DNA of 64,000 nucleotides from Hippophae tibetana (Eukaryota > Streptophyta > Magnoliopsida > Rosales > Elaeagnaceae), in the NCBI GenBank assembly GCA_037013495.1, contig CM072807.1, forward strand, positions 30,174,802-30,238,801, given 5' to 3'. Under the pieces are notes generated by a model. The model saw only the letters and a list, made by a program, of their open reading frames with translations. It was not told the DNA's origin and searched no databases. The position numbers and the translations under genes were made by a program. How positions within the stretch are numbered: the stretch's first letter is position 1; every line of letters starts with the position of its first letter. Shown piece by piece: positions 49,901-63,571 of the stretch.

Positions 49901-51591
49901 AAAGAAAACGAAAAAACTAAAATTACAATTCCAGTTAAACAGAGCAAAATAGAGATTTTTTCAAAAATGGCTCTCATAGTAAATGTTAGAATACAATTCA
50001 ATCCAAAAATTTCAAAAAACCATATGAACGTACAATTTAAATGCAGCAGAAACAAAAGGGATGGGAAACATACCTCCTACCATTGATCAAAATTTTTTAT
50101 TTTTGAAAAATTTCATTTTCAACATCGAGGCGGTTCAACCTGACCCGGTTTTACCCTAACGGATACCCGGTCGTATCTTGCTATTACGGGGACGGAATCC
50201 AACGTTATTTTTATTAAAATTCACATAATTTGATTTCTGAGTAATTGATGGTCTCAATTTGAAGTAAAACATAATTTTAAATAAATATTTCATTAATGAA
50301 GAAGATAAATACACACGATAAATTAGATTTATTTTCTTCATTTTTTTCAAGTTTAAATTCACAGAATCGCTCAAAAAGATAAATTGAGACAATTTGCAAT
50401 TTCCATATGCATAAATAAAAGGAAAACGAAAAAACTAAAAATACAATTCCCGGGAAACAGAGCAAAACAAAGATGTTTTCAAAAATGGCTCTCATAGTAA
50501 ATGTTAGAATACAATTCAATCCAAAAAGTTCAAAAAACCATATGAACGTATAATTTAAATGCAGCGGAAACAAATTAGATGGGAAACATACCTCCTGCCA
50601 GTGATCAAAATTATTTTATTTTCAAAACTTTCACTTTCAACATCGAGGCGTGTCAACACGACCCGGTTTTACCCTAACGGATACCCGGTCATATCTTGCT
50701 ATTCTGGGAACGGAATCCAGTGTTCTTTTTATAAAAATTCTCATAATTCAATTTCTGAGTGATTGACGGCCCAATTTGAAGTAAAACATAATTTTAAATA
50801 AAAATTTCATTAATGAAGGAGATAAATACCCACGATAAATTAGATTTATTTTCTACATTTTTTTCAAGTTTAAATTCACAGAATCGCTCAAAAAGATAAA
50901 TTGAGAGAATTTGAAATTTCCATATGCATATATAAAAGAAAACGAAAAAACTAAAAATACAATTCCCGTGAAACAGAGCAAAACAGAGATTTTTTCAAAA
51001 ATTGCTCTCATAGTAAATGTTAGAATACAATTCAATCCAAAAAGTTCAAAAAACCATATGAACGTATAATTTAAATGCAGCGGAAACAAAATGGATGGGA
51101 AACATACCTCCTACCATTGATCAAAATTTTTTATTTTTGAAAAATTTCACTTTCAACATGGAGGCGGTTCAACCTGACCCGGTTTTACCATAACGGATAC
51201 CCGATCGTATCTTGCTATTACGGGGACGGAATCCAACGTTCTTTTTATCAAAATTCACATAATTCGATTTCTGAGTGATTGACGGTCTCAATTTGAAGTA
51301 AAACATCATTTTTAAAAAAATTAATTAACGAAGCAGATAAATACCCAAGATAAATTAGATTTATTTTCTTCATTTTTTTCAAGTTTAAATTCACAGAATC
51401 CCTCAAAAAGATATATTGAGACAATTTGAAATTTCCATATGCATCAAAAAAAAGGAAAATGAAAAAATAAAATTACAATTCCCGTGCAACAGTGCAAAAG
51501 AGAGATTTTTTCAAAAATGGCTCTCATAGTAAATGTTAGAATACAATTCAATCCAAAAACGTTCAAAAAACCATATGAACGTATAATTTAA
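46930..51591 (+). repeat. Nonamer HOR copy 1 (4662 bp)
   Basis: Nine monomers start at 46930, 47450, 47966, 48485, 49003, 49524, 50041, 50559 and 51075. All recur 4661-4662 bp later. Unit-specific marks include ATTATTATATATTTTC after 46930, CAACATGGAGGCGG in the unit at 47450, GCAACAGTGCAAAAGAG, GTAAATCATAATT after 47966, GCAGCAGAAAC at 48485 and 50041, CTGGGGGACGTAATCC after 49003, CCCTTGCGG after 49524 and TTGACGGCCCAATTTG near 50763. The first two monomers are preceded by a close extra copy at 45894 and 46414, a 1036-bp dimer repeat. Confidence 0.9.
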
Positions 51592-54500
51592 ATGCAGCGG
51601 AAACAAAATGGATGGGAAACATACCTCCTGCCATTGATCAAAATTATTATATATTTTCAAAACTTTCACTTTCAACATCGAGGCGGGTCAACACGACCCG
51701 GTTTTACCCTAACGGATACCCGGTCATATCTTGCTATTCCGGGAACGGAATCCAGTGTTCTTTTTATAAAAATTCTCATAATTCAATTTCTGAGTGATTG
51801 ACGGTCTCAATTTGAAGTAAAACATAATTTTAAATAAAAATTTCATTAATGAAGGTGATAAATACCCACGATAAATTAGATTTATTTTCTACATTTTTTT
51901 CAAGTTTAAATTCACACAATCGCTCAAAAAGATAAATTGAGAGAATTTGAAATTTCCATATGCATATATAAAAGGAAAACGAAAAAACTAAAAATACAAT
52001 TCCCGTGAAACAGAGCAAAACAGAGATTTTTTCAAAAATTGCTCTCATAGTAAATGTTAGAATACAATTCAATCCAAAAAGTTCAAAAAACCATATGAAA
52101 GAATAATTTAAATGCAGCGGAAACAAAATGGATGGGAAACATACCTCCTACCATTGAACAAAATTTTTTATTTTTGAAAAATTTCACTTTCAACATGGAG
52201 GCGGTTCAACCTGACCCGGTTTTACCCTAACGGATACCCGATCGTATCTTGCTATTACGGGGACGGAATCCAACGTTCTTTTTATCAAAATTCACATAAT
52301 TCGATTTCTGAGTGATTGACGGTCTCAATTTGAAGTAAAACATCATTTTAAAAAAATTAATTAACGAAGCAGATAAATACCCAAGATAAATTAGATTTAT
52401 TTTCTTCATTTTTTTCAAGTTTAAATTCACAGAATCCCTCAAAAAGATATATTGAGACAATTTGAAATTTCCATATGCATCAAAAAAAGGAAAATGAAAA
52501 AATAAAATTACAATTCCCGTGCAACAGTGCAAAAGAGAGATTTTTTCAAAAATGGCTCTCATAGTAAATGTTAGAATACAATTCAATCCAAAAACGTTCA
52601 AAAAACCATATGAACGTATAATTTAAATGCAGCGGAAACAAAATGGATGGGAAACATACCTCCTGCCATTGATCAAAATTATTATATATTTTAAAAATTT
52701 CACTTTCAACATCGATGCGGGTCAACCCGACCCGGTTTGACCATAACGGATACCTGGTCATATCTTGCTATTCTGGGGACGGAATCCAGCGTTCTTTTTA
52801 TCAAAATTCTCATAATTCCATTTCTAAGTGATTGATGGTCTCAATTTGAAGTAAATCATAATTTTAAATAAAAATTTAATTAATGAAGCAAATAAATACA
52901 CACGATAAATTAGATTTATTTTGTTCATTTTTTTCAAGTTTAAATTCACAGAATTGCTCAAAAATATAAATTGAGACAATTTGCAATTTCCATATGCATA
53001 AAAAAAAGAAAAACGAAAAAACTAAAATTACTATTCCAGTTAAACAGAGCAAAATAGAGATTTTTTCAAAAATGGCAAACATAGTAAATGTTAGAATACA
53101 ATTCAATCCAAAAAGTTCAAAAAACCATATAAACGTATAATTTAAATGCAGCAGAAACAAAATGGATGGGAAACATACCTCCTACCATTGATCAAATTTT
53201 TTTATTTTTGAAAAATTTCACTTTCAATATCGAGGCGGTTCAACCAGACCCGGTTTTACCCTAAAGGATACCCGGTCGTATCTTGCTATTACGGGGACGG
53301 AATCCAACGTTCTTTTTATTAAAATTCACATAATTTGATTTCTGAGTAATTGATGGTCTCAATTTGAAGTAAAACATAATTTTAAATAAAAATTTCATTA
53401 ATGAAGCAGATAAATACACACGATAAATTAGATTTATTTTCTTCATTTTTTTCAAGTTTAAATTCACAAAATCGCTCAAAAAGATAAATTGAGACAATTT
53501 GATTTTTCCATATGCATAAAAAAAAAGGAAAACCAAAAAATAAAAATTACAATTCCCGTGAAATAGAGCAAAGTAGAGCTTTTTCAAAAATGGCTCTTAT
53601 AGTATATGTTAGAATAAAATTCAATCCAAAAACGTTCAAAAAACCATATGAACGTATAATTTAAATGCAGCGGAAACAAAATGGATTGAAAACATACCTC
53701 CTACCATTGATCAAAATTTTTTATTTTTGAAAAATTTCACTTTCAACATCGAGGCGGGTCAACATGACCCGGTCTTACCCTAGCGGATACCCGGTCATAT
53801 CTTGCTATTCTGGGGGACGTAATCCAGTGTTCTTTTTATCAAAATTCTCATAATTCGATTTCTGAGTGATTGACGGTCTCAATTTGAAGTAAAACATAAT
53901 TTTAAATAAAAATTTCATTAATGAAGCAGATAAATACCCACGATAAATTAGATTTATTTTCTTCATTTTTTTCAAGTTTAAATTCACAGAATCACTCACA
54001 AAGATAAATTTAGACAATTTGCAATTTCCATATGAATAAAAAAAAGGAAAACGAAAAAAATAAAATTACAATTCCCGTGAAACAGAGCAAAAACCGAGAT
54101 TTTTTCTAAAATGGCTCTCATAGTAAATGTTAGAATACAATTCAATCCAAAAACGTTCAAAAAACCATATGAATGTATAATTTAAATGCAGCGGAAACAA
54201 AATGGATTGAAAACATACCTCCTACCATTGATCAAAATTTTTTATTTTTGAAAAATTTCACTTTCAACATCGAGGTGGGTCAACCTGACCCGGTTTTACC
54301 CTTGCGGATACCCGGTCATATCTTGCTATTCTGGGGACGGAATCCAGCGTTCTTTTTATCAAAATTCTCATAATTCGATTTCTGAGTGATTGATGGTCTC
54401 AATTTGAAGTAAAACATAATTTTAAATAAAAATTTAATTAATGAAGCAAATAAATACACACGATAAATTAGATTTATTTTCTTCATTTTTTTCAAGTTTA

Positions 54501-56252
54501 AATTCATAGAATTGCTCAAAAATATAAATTGTGACAATTTGCAATTTCCATATGCATAAAAAAAAGAAAACGAAAAAACTAAAATTACAATTCCAGTTAA
54601 ACCGAGCAAAATAGAGATTTTTTCAAAAATGGCTCTCATAGTAAATGTTAGAATACAATTCAATCCAAAAAGTTCAAAAAACCATATGAACGTATAATTT
54701 AAATGCAGCAGAAACAAAATGGATGGGAAACATACCTCCTACCATTGATCAAAATTTTTTATTTTTGAAAAATTTCATTTTCAACATCGAGGCGGTTCAA
54801 CCTGACCCGGTTTTACCCTAACGGATGCCCGGTCGTATCTTGCTATTACGGGGACGGAATCCAACGTTATTTTTATTAAAATTCACATAATTTGATTTCT
54901 GAGTAATTGATGGTCTCAATTTGAAGTAAAACATAATTTTAAATAAATATTTCATTAATGAAGAAGATAAATACACACGATAAATTAGATTTATTTTCTT
55001 CATTTTTTTCAAGTTTAAATTCACAGAATCGCTCAAAAAGATAAATTGAGACAATTTGCAATTTCCATATGCATAAATAAAAGGAAAACGAAAAAACTAA
55101 AAATACAATTCCCGGGAAACAGAGCAAAACAAAGATGTTTTCAAAAATGGCTCTCATAGTAAATGTTAGAATACAATTCAATCCAAAAAGTTCAAAAAAC
55201 AATATGAACGTATAATTTAAATGCAGCGGAAACAAATTAGATGGGAAACATACCTCCTGCCAGTGATCAAAATTATTTTATTTTCAAAACTTTCACTTTC
55301 AACATCGAGGCGGGTCAACACGACCCGGTTTTACCCTAACGGATACCCGGTCATATCTTGCTATTCCGGGAACGGAATCCAGTGTTCTTTTTATAAAAAT
55401 TCTCATAATTCAATTTCTGAGTGATTGACGGCCCAATTTGAAGTAAAACATAATTTTAAATAAAAATTTCATTAATGAAGGAGATAAATACCCACGATAA
55501 ATTAGATTTATTTTCTACATTTTTTTCAAGTTTAAATTCACAGAATCGCTCAAAAAGATAAATTGAGAGAATTTGAAATTTCCATATGCATATATAAAAG
55601 AAAACGAAAAAACTAAAAATACAATTCCCGTGAAACAGAGCAAAACAGAGATTTTTTCAAAAATTGCTCTCATAGTAAATGTTAGAATACAATTCAATCC
55701 AAAAAGTTCAAAAAACCATATGAACGTATAATTTAAATGCAGCGGAAACAAAATGGATGGGAAACATACCTCCTACCATTGATCAAAATTTTTTATTTTT
55801 GAAAAATTTCCCTTTCAACATGGTGGCGGTTCAACCTGACCCTGTTTTACCATAACGGATACCCGATCGTATCTTGCTATTACGGGGACGGAATCCAACA
55901 TTCTTTTTATCAAAATTCACATAATTCGATTTCTGAGTGATTGACGGTCTCAATTTGAAGTAAAACATCATTTTAAAAAAAATTAATTAACGAAGCAGAT
56001 AAATACTCAAGATAAATTAGATTTATTTTCTTCATTTTTTTCAAGTTTAAATTCACAGAATCCCTCAAAAAGATATATTGAGACAATTTGAAATTTCCAT
56101 ATGCATCAAAAAAAGGAAAATGAAAAAATAAAATTACAATTCCCGTGCAACAGTGCAAAAGAGAGATTTTTTCAAAAATGGCTCTCATAGTAAATGTTAG
56201 AATACAATTCAATCTAAAAACGTTCAAAAAACCATATGAACGTATAATTTAA
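51592..56252 (+). repeat. Nonamer HOR copy 2 (4661 bp)
   Basis: Unit starts are at 51592, 52112, 52627, 53146, 53665, 54186, 54703, 55221 and 55737. It matches copy 1 monomer by monomer with scattered substitutions, clearly more than between the youngest pairs elsewhere. Examples are ATGAAAGAATAATTT near 52096, TATTTTTGAAAAATTTC near 53211 where copy 1 has TATTAATGAAAAATTTC, GAGCTTTTTCAAAAATGG near 53576, and CAACATGGTGGCGG near 55816. The order stops at 56253, where the next monomer is a different, more diverged type. Confidence 0.9.
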
Positions 56253-59200
56253 ATGCAGCGGAAACAAAATGGATTGAAAACATACCTTCTGCCATTGATC
56301 AAAATATTTTATATTTGAAAAATTTCACTTTCAACATCGAGGCGGGTCAACATGACCCGGTTTTACCCTAACGAATAACCGGTCATATCTTGTTATTCCG
56401 GGGACGGAATCTAGCGTTCTTTTTATCAAAATTCTCATAATTCGATTTTTGAGTGAATGACGGTCTCAATTTGAAGTAAAACATAATTTTAAATAAAAAT
56501 TTCATTAACGAAATAGATAAATACACACGATAAATTAGATTTATTTTCTTCATTTTTTTCAAGTTTAAATTCAGAGAATCGCTCCAAAAGATAAATTGAG
56601 ACAATTTGCAATTTCCACTTGCATAAAAAAAAGGAAAACGAAAAAACAAAAATACAATTCCCGTGAAACAGAACAAAACAGAGATTTTTTCAAATATGGC
56701 TCTCATAGTGAATGTCAGAATACAATTCAATCCAAAAACGTTCAAAAAACCATATGAACGTATAATTTAAATGCAGCGGAAACAAATTGGATGGGAAACA
56801 TACCTCCTGCCAGTGATCAAAATTATTTTATTTTTCAAAAATTTCACTTTCAACATCGAGGCGGGTCAACCCGAGCCAGTTTGACCCTAGCGGATACCCG
56901 GTCATATCTTGCTATTCCGGGGACGGAATCAAACGTTCTTTTTATCAAAATTCACATAATTCGATTTCTGAGTGATTGACGGTCTCAATTTGAAGTAAAA
57001 CATCATTTTAAATAAATATTTCATTAATGAAGCAGATAAATACCCACGATAAATTAGATTTATTTTCTTCATTTTTTTCAAGTTTAAATTCACAGAATCG
57101 CTCAAAAAGATAAATTGAGACAATTTGCAATTTCCATATGCATCAAAAAAAGGAAAACGAAAAAACAAAAATACAATTCCCGTGAAACAGACCAAAACAA
57201 AGATTTTTTCAAAAATGGCTCTTATAGTAAATGTTAGAATACAATTCAATCCAAAAACGTTAAAAAAACCATATGAACGTATAATTTAAATGCAGCGGAA
57301 ACAAAATGGATAGGAAACATACCTCCTACCATTGATCAAAATTTTTTATTTTTGAAAAATTTCACTTTCAACATCGAGGCGGTTCAACCTGACCCGGTTT
57401 TACCCTAAGGGATACCCGGTCGTATCTTGAAATTCCGAGGACGGAATCCAACGTTCTTTTTATCAAAATTCACATAATTCGATTTCTGAGTAATTGACGG
57501 TCTCAATTTGAAGTAAAACATCATTTTAAATAAATATTTCATTAATGAAGCAGATAAATACCCACGATAAATTAATTTTATTTTCTTCATTTTTTTCAAG
57601 TTTAAATTCACAGAATCGCTCAAAAAGATAAATTGAGACAATTTGCAATTTCCATATGCATAATAAAAAGGAAAACGAAAAAACTAAAATTACAATTCCC
57701 ATGAAACAGAGCAAAACTGAGATTTTTTTGCAAAAATGGGTCTCATAGTAAATGTTGGAATACAATTCAATCCAAAAACGTTCAAAAAACCATATGAACG
57801 TATAATTTAAATGCAGCGGAAAGAATGGATTTGCAAACATACCTCCTGCCATTGATCAAAATTTTTTATTTTTGAAAAATTTCACTTTCAACATCGATGC
57901 GGGTCACATTGGGTGGTTTTAAACTAACGGATACCCGGTCATTTCTTGTTATTCCGGGGACGGAATCCAGCGTTCTTTTTTATCAAAAGTCTCATAATTC
58001 GATTTCTGAGTGAATGACGGTCTCAATTTGAAGTAAAACATAATTTTGAAAAAAAATTCATTAATGAAGTAGATAAATACACACGATAAATTAGATTTAG
58101 TTTCTTCATTTTTTTCAAGTTTAAATTCACAGAATCCCTCAAAAAGATATATTGAGACAATTTGAAATTTCCATATGCATCAAAAAAAGGAAAATGAAAA
58201 AATAAAATTACAATTCCCGTGCAACAGTACAAAAGAGAGATTTTTTCAAAAATGGCTCTCATAGTAAATGTTAGAATACAATTCAATCCAAAAACGTTCA
58301 AAAAACCATATGAACGTATAATTTAAATGCAGCGGAAACAAAATGGATTGAAAACATACCTCCTGCCATTGATCAAAAATTTTATTTTTGAAAAATTTCA
58401 CTTTCAACCTCGAGGAGGATCATCATGACCCGGTTTTACCCTAACGGATACCCGGTAATATCTTGCTATTCCGGGGACGGAATCCAACGTTCTTTTTATC
58501 AATATTCTCATAATTCGATTTCTGAGTGATTGACGGTCTCAATTTGAAGTAAAACATAATTTTAAATAAAAATTTCATTAATGAAGGAGATAAATACCCA
58601 CGATAAATTAGATTTATTTTCTTCATTTTTTTCAAGTTTAAATTCACAGAATCGCTCAAAAAGATAAATTGAGACAATTTGCAATTTCCATATGCATAAA
58701 AAAAGGAAAACGAAAAAACAAAAAATACAATTCCCATGAAACAGAGCAAAACAAAGATGTTTTCAAAAATGGCTCTCATAGTAAATGTTAGAATACAATT
58801 CAATTCAAAAAGTTCAAAAAACCATATGAACGTATAATTTAAATGCAGCGTAAACAAAATGGATGGGAAACATACCTCCTGCCATTGATCAAAATTATTT
58901 TATTTTTGAAAAATTTCACTTTCAACATCGAGGCGGTTCAACCTGACCCTGTTTTACCCTAACGGATACCTAGTCGTATCTTGCCATTCCGGGCACGGAA
59001 TCCAACGTTCTTTTTATCAAAATTCACATAATTTGATTTCTGAGTAATTGACGGTTTCAATTTGAAGTAAAACATAATTTTAAATAAAAATTTCATTAAT
59101 GAAGCAGATAAATACCCACGATAAATTATATTTATTTTCTTCATTTTTTCAAGTTTAAATTCATAGAATCGCTCAAAAAGATAAATTGAGACAATTTGCC

Positions 59201-61496
59201 ATTTCCATATGCATAAAAAAAAGGAAAACAAAAAAACTAAAATTACAATTCCCGTGAAACAGAGCAAAAGAGAGATTTTTTCAAAAATGGCTCTCATAGT
59301 AAATGTTAGAGTACAATTCAATCTAAAAACGTTCAAAAAACCATATGAACGTATAATTTAAATGCATCGGAAACAAAATGGATTGAAAACATACCTCCTG
59401 CCATTGATCAAAAAATTTTATTTTTGAAAAATTGCACTTTCAACATCGAGGCGGGTCAACATGATCTGGTTTTACCCTAACGAATAACCGGTCATATCTT
59501 GTTATTACGGGGACGGAATCCAGCGTTCTTTTTATCAAAATTCTCATAATTCGATTTCTGAGTGAATCACGGTCCCAATTTGAAGTAAAACATAATTTTA
59601 AATAAAAATTTCATTAATGAAATAGATAAATACACACGATAAATTAGATTTATTTTCTTCATTTTTTCAAGTTTAAATTCAAAGAATCGCTCCAAACGAA
59701 AATTTGAGACAATTTGCAATTTCCACTTGCATAAAAAAAGGAAAAGGAAAAAACTAAAATTACAATTCCCGTGAAACAGAGCAAAACAGAGATTTTTTCA
59801 AAAATGGCTCTCAGAGTAAATGTTAGAATACAATTCAATCCAAAAACGTTCAAAAAACCATATGAACGTATAATTTAAATGCAGCGGACACAAAATGGAT
59901 TGAAAACATACCTCCTGCCATTGATCAAAATTTCTTATTTTTGAAAAATTTCACTTTCAACATCGAGGCGTTTCAACATGACCCGGTTTTACCCTGACGG
60001 ATACCCGGTTATATCTTGCTATTCCGGGGACGGAATCCAGCGTTCTTTTTATCAAAATTCTCATAATTCGATTTCTGAGTGATTGACAGTCTCAATTTGA
60101 AGTAAAACATAATTTAAAAAAAAAATTCATTAACGAAGCAGATAAATACCCACGATAAATTAGATTTATTTTCTTCATATTTTTCAAGTTTAAAATCACA
60201 GAATCACTCATAAAAGATGTATTGAGACAATTTGAAATTTCCATATGCATCAAAAAAAGGAAATCGAAAAAACTAAAATTACAATTCCCCTAAAACAGAG
60301 CAAAATAGAGATTTTTTCAAAAATGGCTCTCATAGTAAATGTTAGAATACAATTCAATCCAAAAACGTTAAAAAAACCATATGAACGTATAATTTAAATG
60401 CAGCGGAAACAAAATGGATAGGAAACATACCTCCTGCCAGTGATCAAAATTATTTTATTTTCAAAACTTTCACTTTCAACATCGAGGCGGGTCAACATGA
60501 CCCGGTTTTGCCCTAACGGATACCCGGTCATATCTTGCTATTCCGGGGACGGAATCCAGTGTTGTTTTTATCAAAATTCTCATAATTCAATTTCTGAGTA
60601 ATTGACCGTCTCAATTTGAAGTAAAACATCATTTTTAAAAAAATTAATTAACGAAGCACATAAATTTCCACGATAAATTAGATTTATTTTCTTCATTTTT
60701 TTCAAGTTTAAATTCACAGAATCCCTCAAAAAGATATATTGAGACAATTTGAAATTTCCATATGCATCAAAAAAAGGAAAATGAAAAAATAAAATTACAA
60801 TTCCCGTGAAACAGTGCAAAAGAGAGATTTTTTCCAAAATGGCTCTCATAGTAAATGTTAGAATACAATTCAATCCAAAAACGTTCAAAAAACCATATGA
60901 ACGTATAATTTAAATGCAGCGGAAACAAAATGCATAGGAAACATACCTCCTGCCATTGATCAAAATTATTTATATTTCAAAAATTTTACTTTCAACATCG
61001 ATGCGGGTCAACCCGACCCGGTTTGACCATAACGGATACCCGGTCGTATCTTGCTATTCTGGGGACGGAATCCAGCGTTCTTTTTATCAAAATTCTCATA
61101 ATTCGATTTCTAAGTGATTGATGGTCTCAATTTGAAGTAAAACATAATTTTAAATAAAAATTTAATTAATGAAGCAAATAAATACAGAAGATAAATTAGA
61201 TTTATTTTCTTCATTTTTTTCAAGTTTAAATTCAGAGAATCACTCAAAAATATAAATTGAGACAATTTGCAATTTTCATATGCATAAAAAAAAAGGAAAA
61301 CGAAAAAACTAAAATTAAAATTTCAGTCAAACAGAGCAAAACAGAGATTTTTTCAAAAATGGCTCTCATAGTAAATGTTAGAATACAATTCAATCCAAAA
61401 ACGTTCAAAAAACCATATGAACGTATAATTTAAATGCAGCGGAAACAAAATGGATTGAAAACATACCTCCTGCCATTGATCAAAATTTTTTTTTTT

Positions 61497-61925
61497 TGAA
61501 AAATTTCACTTTCAATATCGAGGCGGTTCAACCTGACCCGGTCTTACCCTAACGGATACCCGGTCGTATCTTGCTATTCCGGGGATGGAATCCAACATTA
61601 TTTTTATCAAAATTCATATAATTTGATTTCTGAGTAATTGACGGTCTCAATTTGAAGTAAAACATAATTTTAAATAAATATTTCATTAATGAAGCAGATA
61701 AATACCCACGATAAATTAGATTTATTTTCTTCATTTTTTTCAAGTTTAAATTCACAGAATCGCTCAAAAAGATAAATTGAGACAATTTGCAATTTTCATA
61801 TGCATAAAGAAAAGGAAAACGAAAAAACTAAAAATACAATTCCCGTGAAACAGAGGAAAAGAGAGATTTTTTCAAAAATGGCTCTCATAGTAAATGTTAG
61901 AATACAATTCAATCCAAAAGGTTCA
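61497..61925 (+). repeat. Tetramer-spaced repeat in the divergent block, copy 1
   Basis: This stretch recurs at 63572-64000 at an offset of 2075 bp. Shared marks are CAATATCGAGGCGG, GGTCTTACCC, CCGGGGATGG, CCAACATTATTTTT, AATTCATATAATTTG, GCATAAAGAAAAGG and CAGAGGAAAAGAGAG. It is the only clear multi-monomer repeat I see after 56253. Differences include AATTTTCATATGC here against AATTTCCATATGC in the partner. Confidence 0.8.
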
Positions 61926-63571
61926 AAAAACCCTATGAACGTATAATTTAAATGCAGCGTAAACAAAATGGATGGGAAACATACCTCAGGCCATTGATCA
62001 AAATTATTTTATTTTTGAAAAATTTCACTTTCAACATCGAGGCGGTTCAACCTGACCCGGTTTTACCCTAACGGATACCCAGTCGTATCTTGCCATTCCG
62101 GGGACGGAATCCAACGTTCTTTTTATCAAAATTCACATAATTTGATTTCTGAGTAATTGACGGTCTCAATTTGAAGTAAAACATCATTTTAAATAAATAT
62201 TTCATTAATGAAGCAGATAAATACACACGATAAATTAGATTTATTTTCTTCATTTTTTCAAGTTTAAATTCACAGAATTGCTGAAAAAGATAAATTGAGA
62301 CAATTTGCAATTTCCATATGCATAATAAAAAGGAAAACGAAAAAACAAAAATAACAATTCCCGTGAAACAGGGCAAAAGATAGATTTTTTCAAAAAATGG
62401 CTCTCATAGTAAATGTTAGAATACAATTCAATCCAAAATCGTTCAAAAAACCATATGAACGTATAATTTAAATGCAGCGGAAACAAAATTGATTGAAAAC
62501 ATACCTCCTGCCATTGATCAAAATTTTTTATTTTTGACAAATTTCACTTTCAACATCGAGGCGGGTCATCATGACCCGGTTTTACCCAAACGGACACCCG
62601 GTTATATCTTGCTATTCCGGGGACGGAATCTAGCGTTCTTTTTATCAATATTCTCATAATTCGATTTCTGAGTGATTGACGGTCTCAATTTGAAGTAAAA
62701 CATAATTTTAAATAAAAATTTCATTCATGAAGCAGATAAATACCCATGATAAATTAGATTTATTTTCTTAATTTTTTTCAAGTTTAAATTCACAGAATCG
62801 CTCAAAAAGATAAATTGAGACAACTTGCAATTTCCATATGCATAAAAAAAAGGAAAATGAAAAAATAAATTTACAATTCCCGTGCAACAGTGCAAAAGAG
62901 AGATTTTTTCAAAAATGGCTCTCATAGTAAATGTTAGAATATAATTCAATCCAAAAACGTTCAAAAAACCATATGAACGTATAATTTAAATGCAGCGGAC
63001 ACAAAATGGATTGAAAACATACCTCCTGCCATTGATCAAAATTTTTTATTTTTGAAAAATTTCACTTTCAACATCGAGGCGGGTCATCATGACCCGGTTT
63101 TAGCCTAACGGATACCCGGTTATATCTTGCTATTTCGGGGACGGAATCCAGCGTTCTTTTTATCAATATTCTCATAATTCGATTTCTGAGTGATTGACGG
63201 TCTCAATTTGAAGTAAAACATAATTTTAAATAAAAATTTCATTAATGAAGCAGATAAATACCCACGATAAATTAGATTTATTTTCTTCATTTTTTTCAAG
63301 TTTAAATTCACAGAATCGCTCAAAAAGATAAATTGACACAATTTGCAATTTCCATATGCATAAAGGAAAGGAAAACGAAAAAACTAAAAATACAATTCCC
63401 GTGAAACAGAGCAAAACAGAGATGTTTTCAAAAATGGCTCTCATAGTAAATGCTAGAATACAATTCAATCCAAAAAGTTCAAAAAACCATATGAACGTAT
63501 AATTTAAATGCAGTGCAAACAAAATGGATGGGAAACATATCTCCTGCCATTGATCAATTTTTTTTTTTTTT

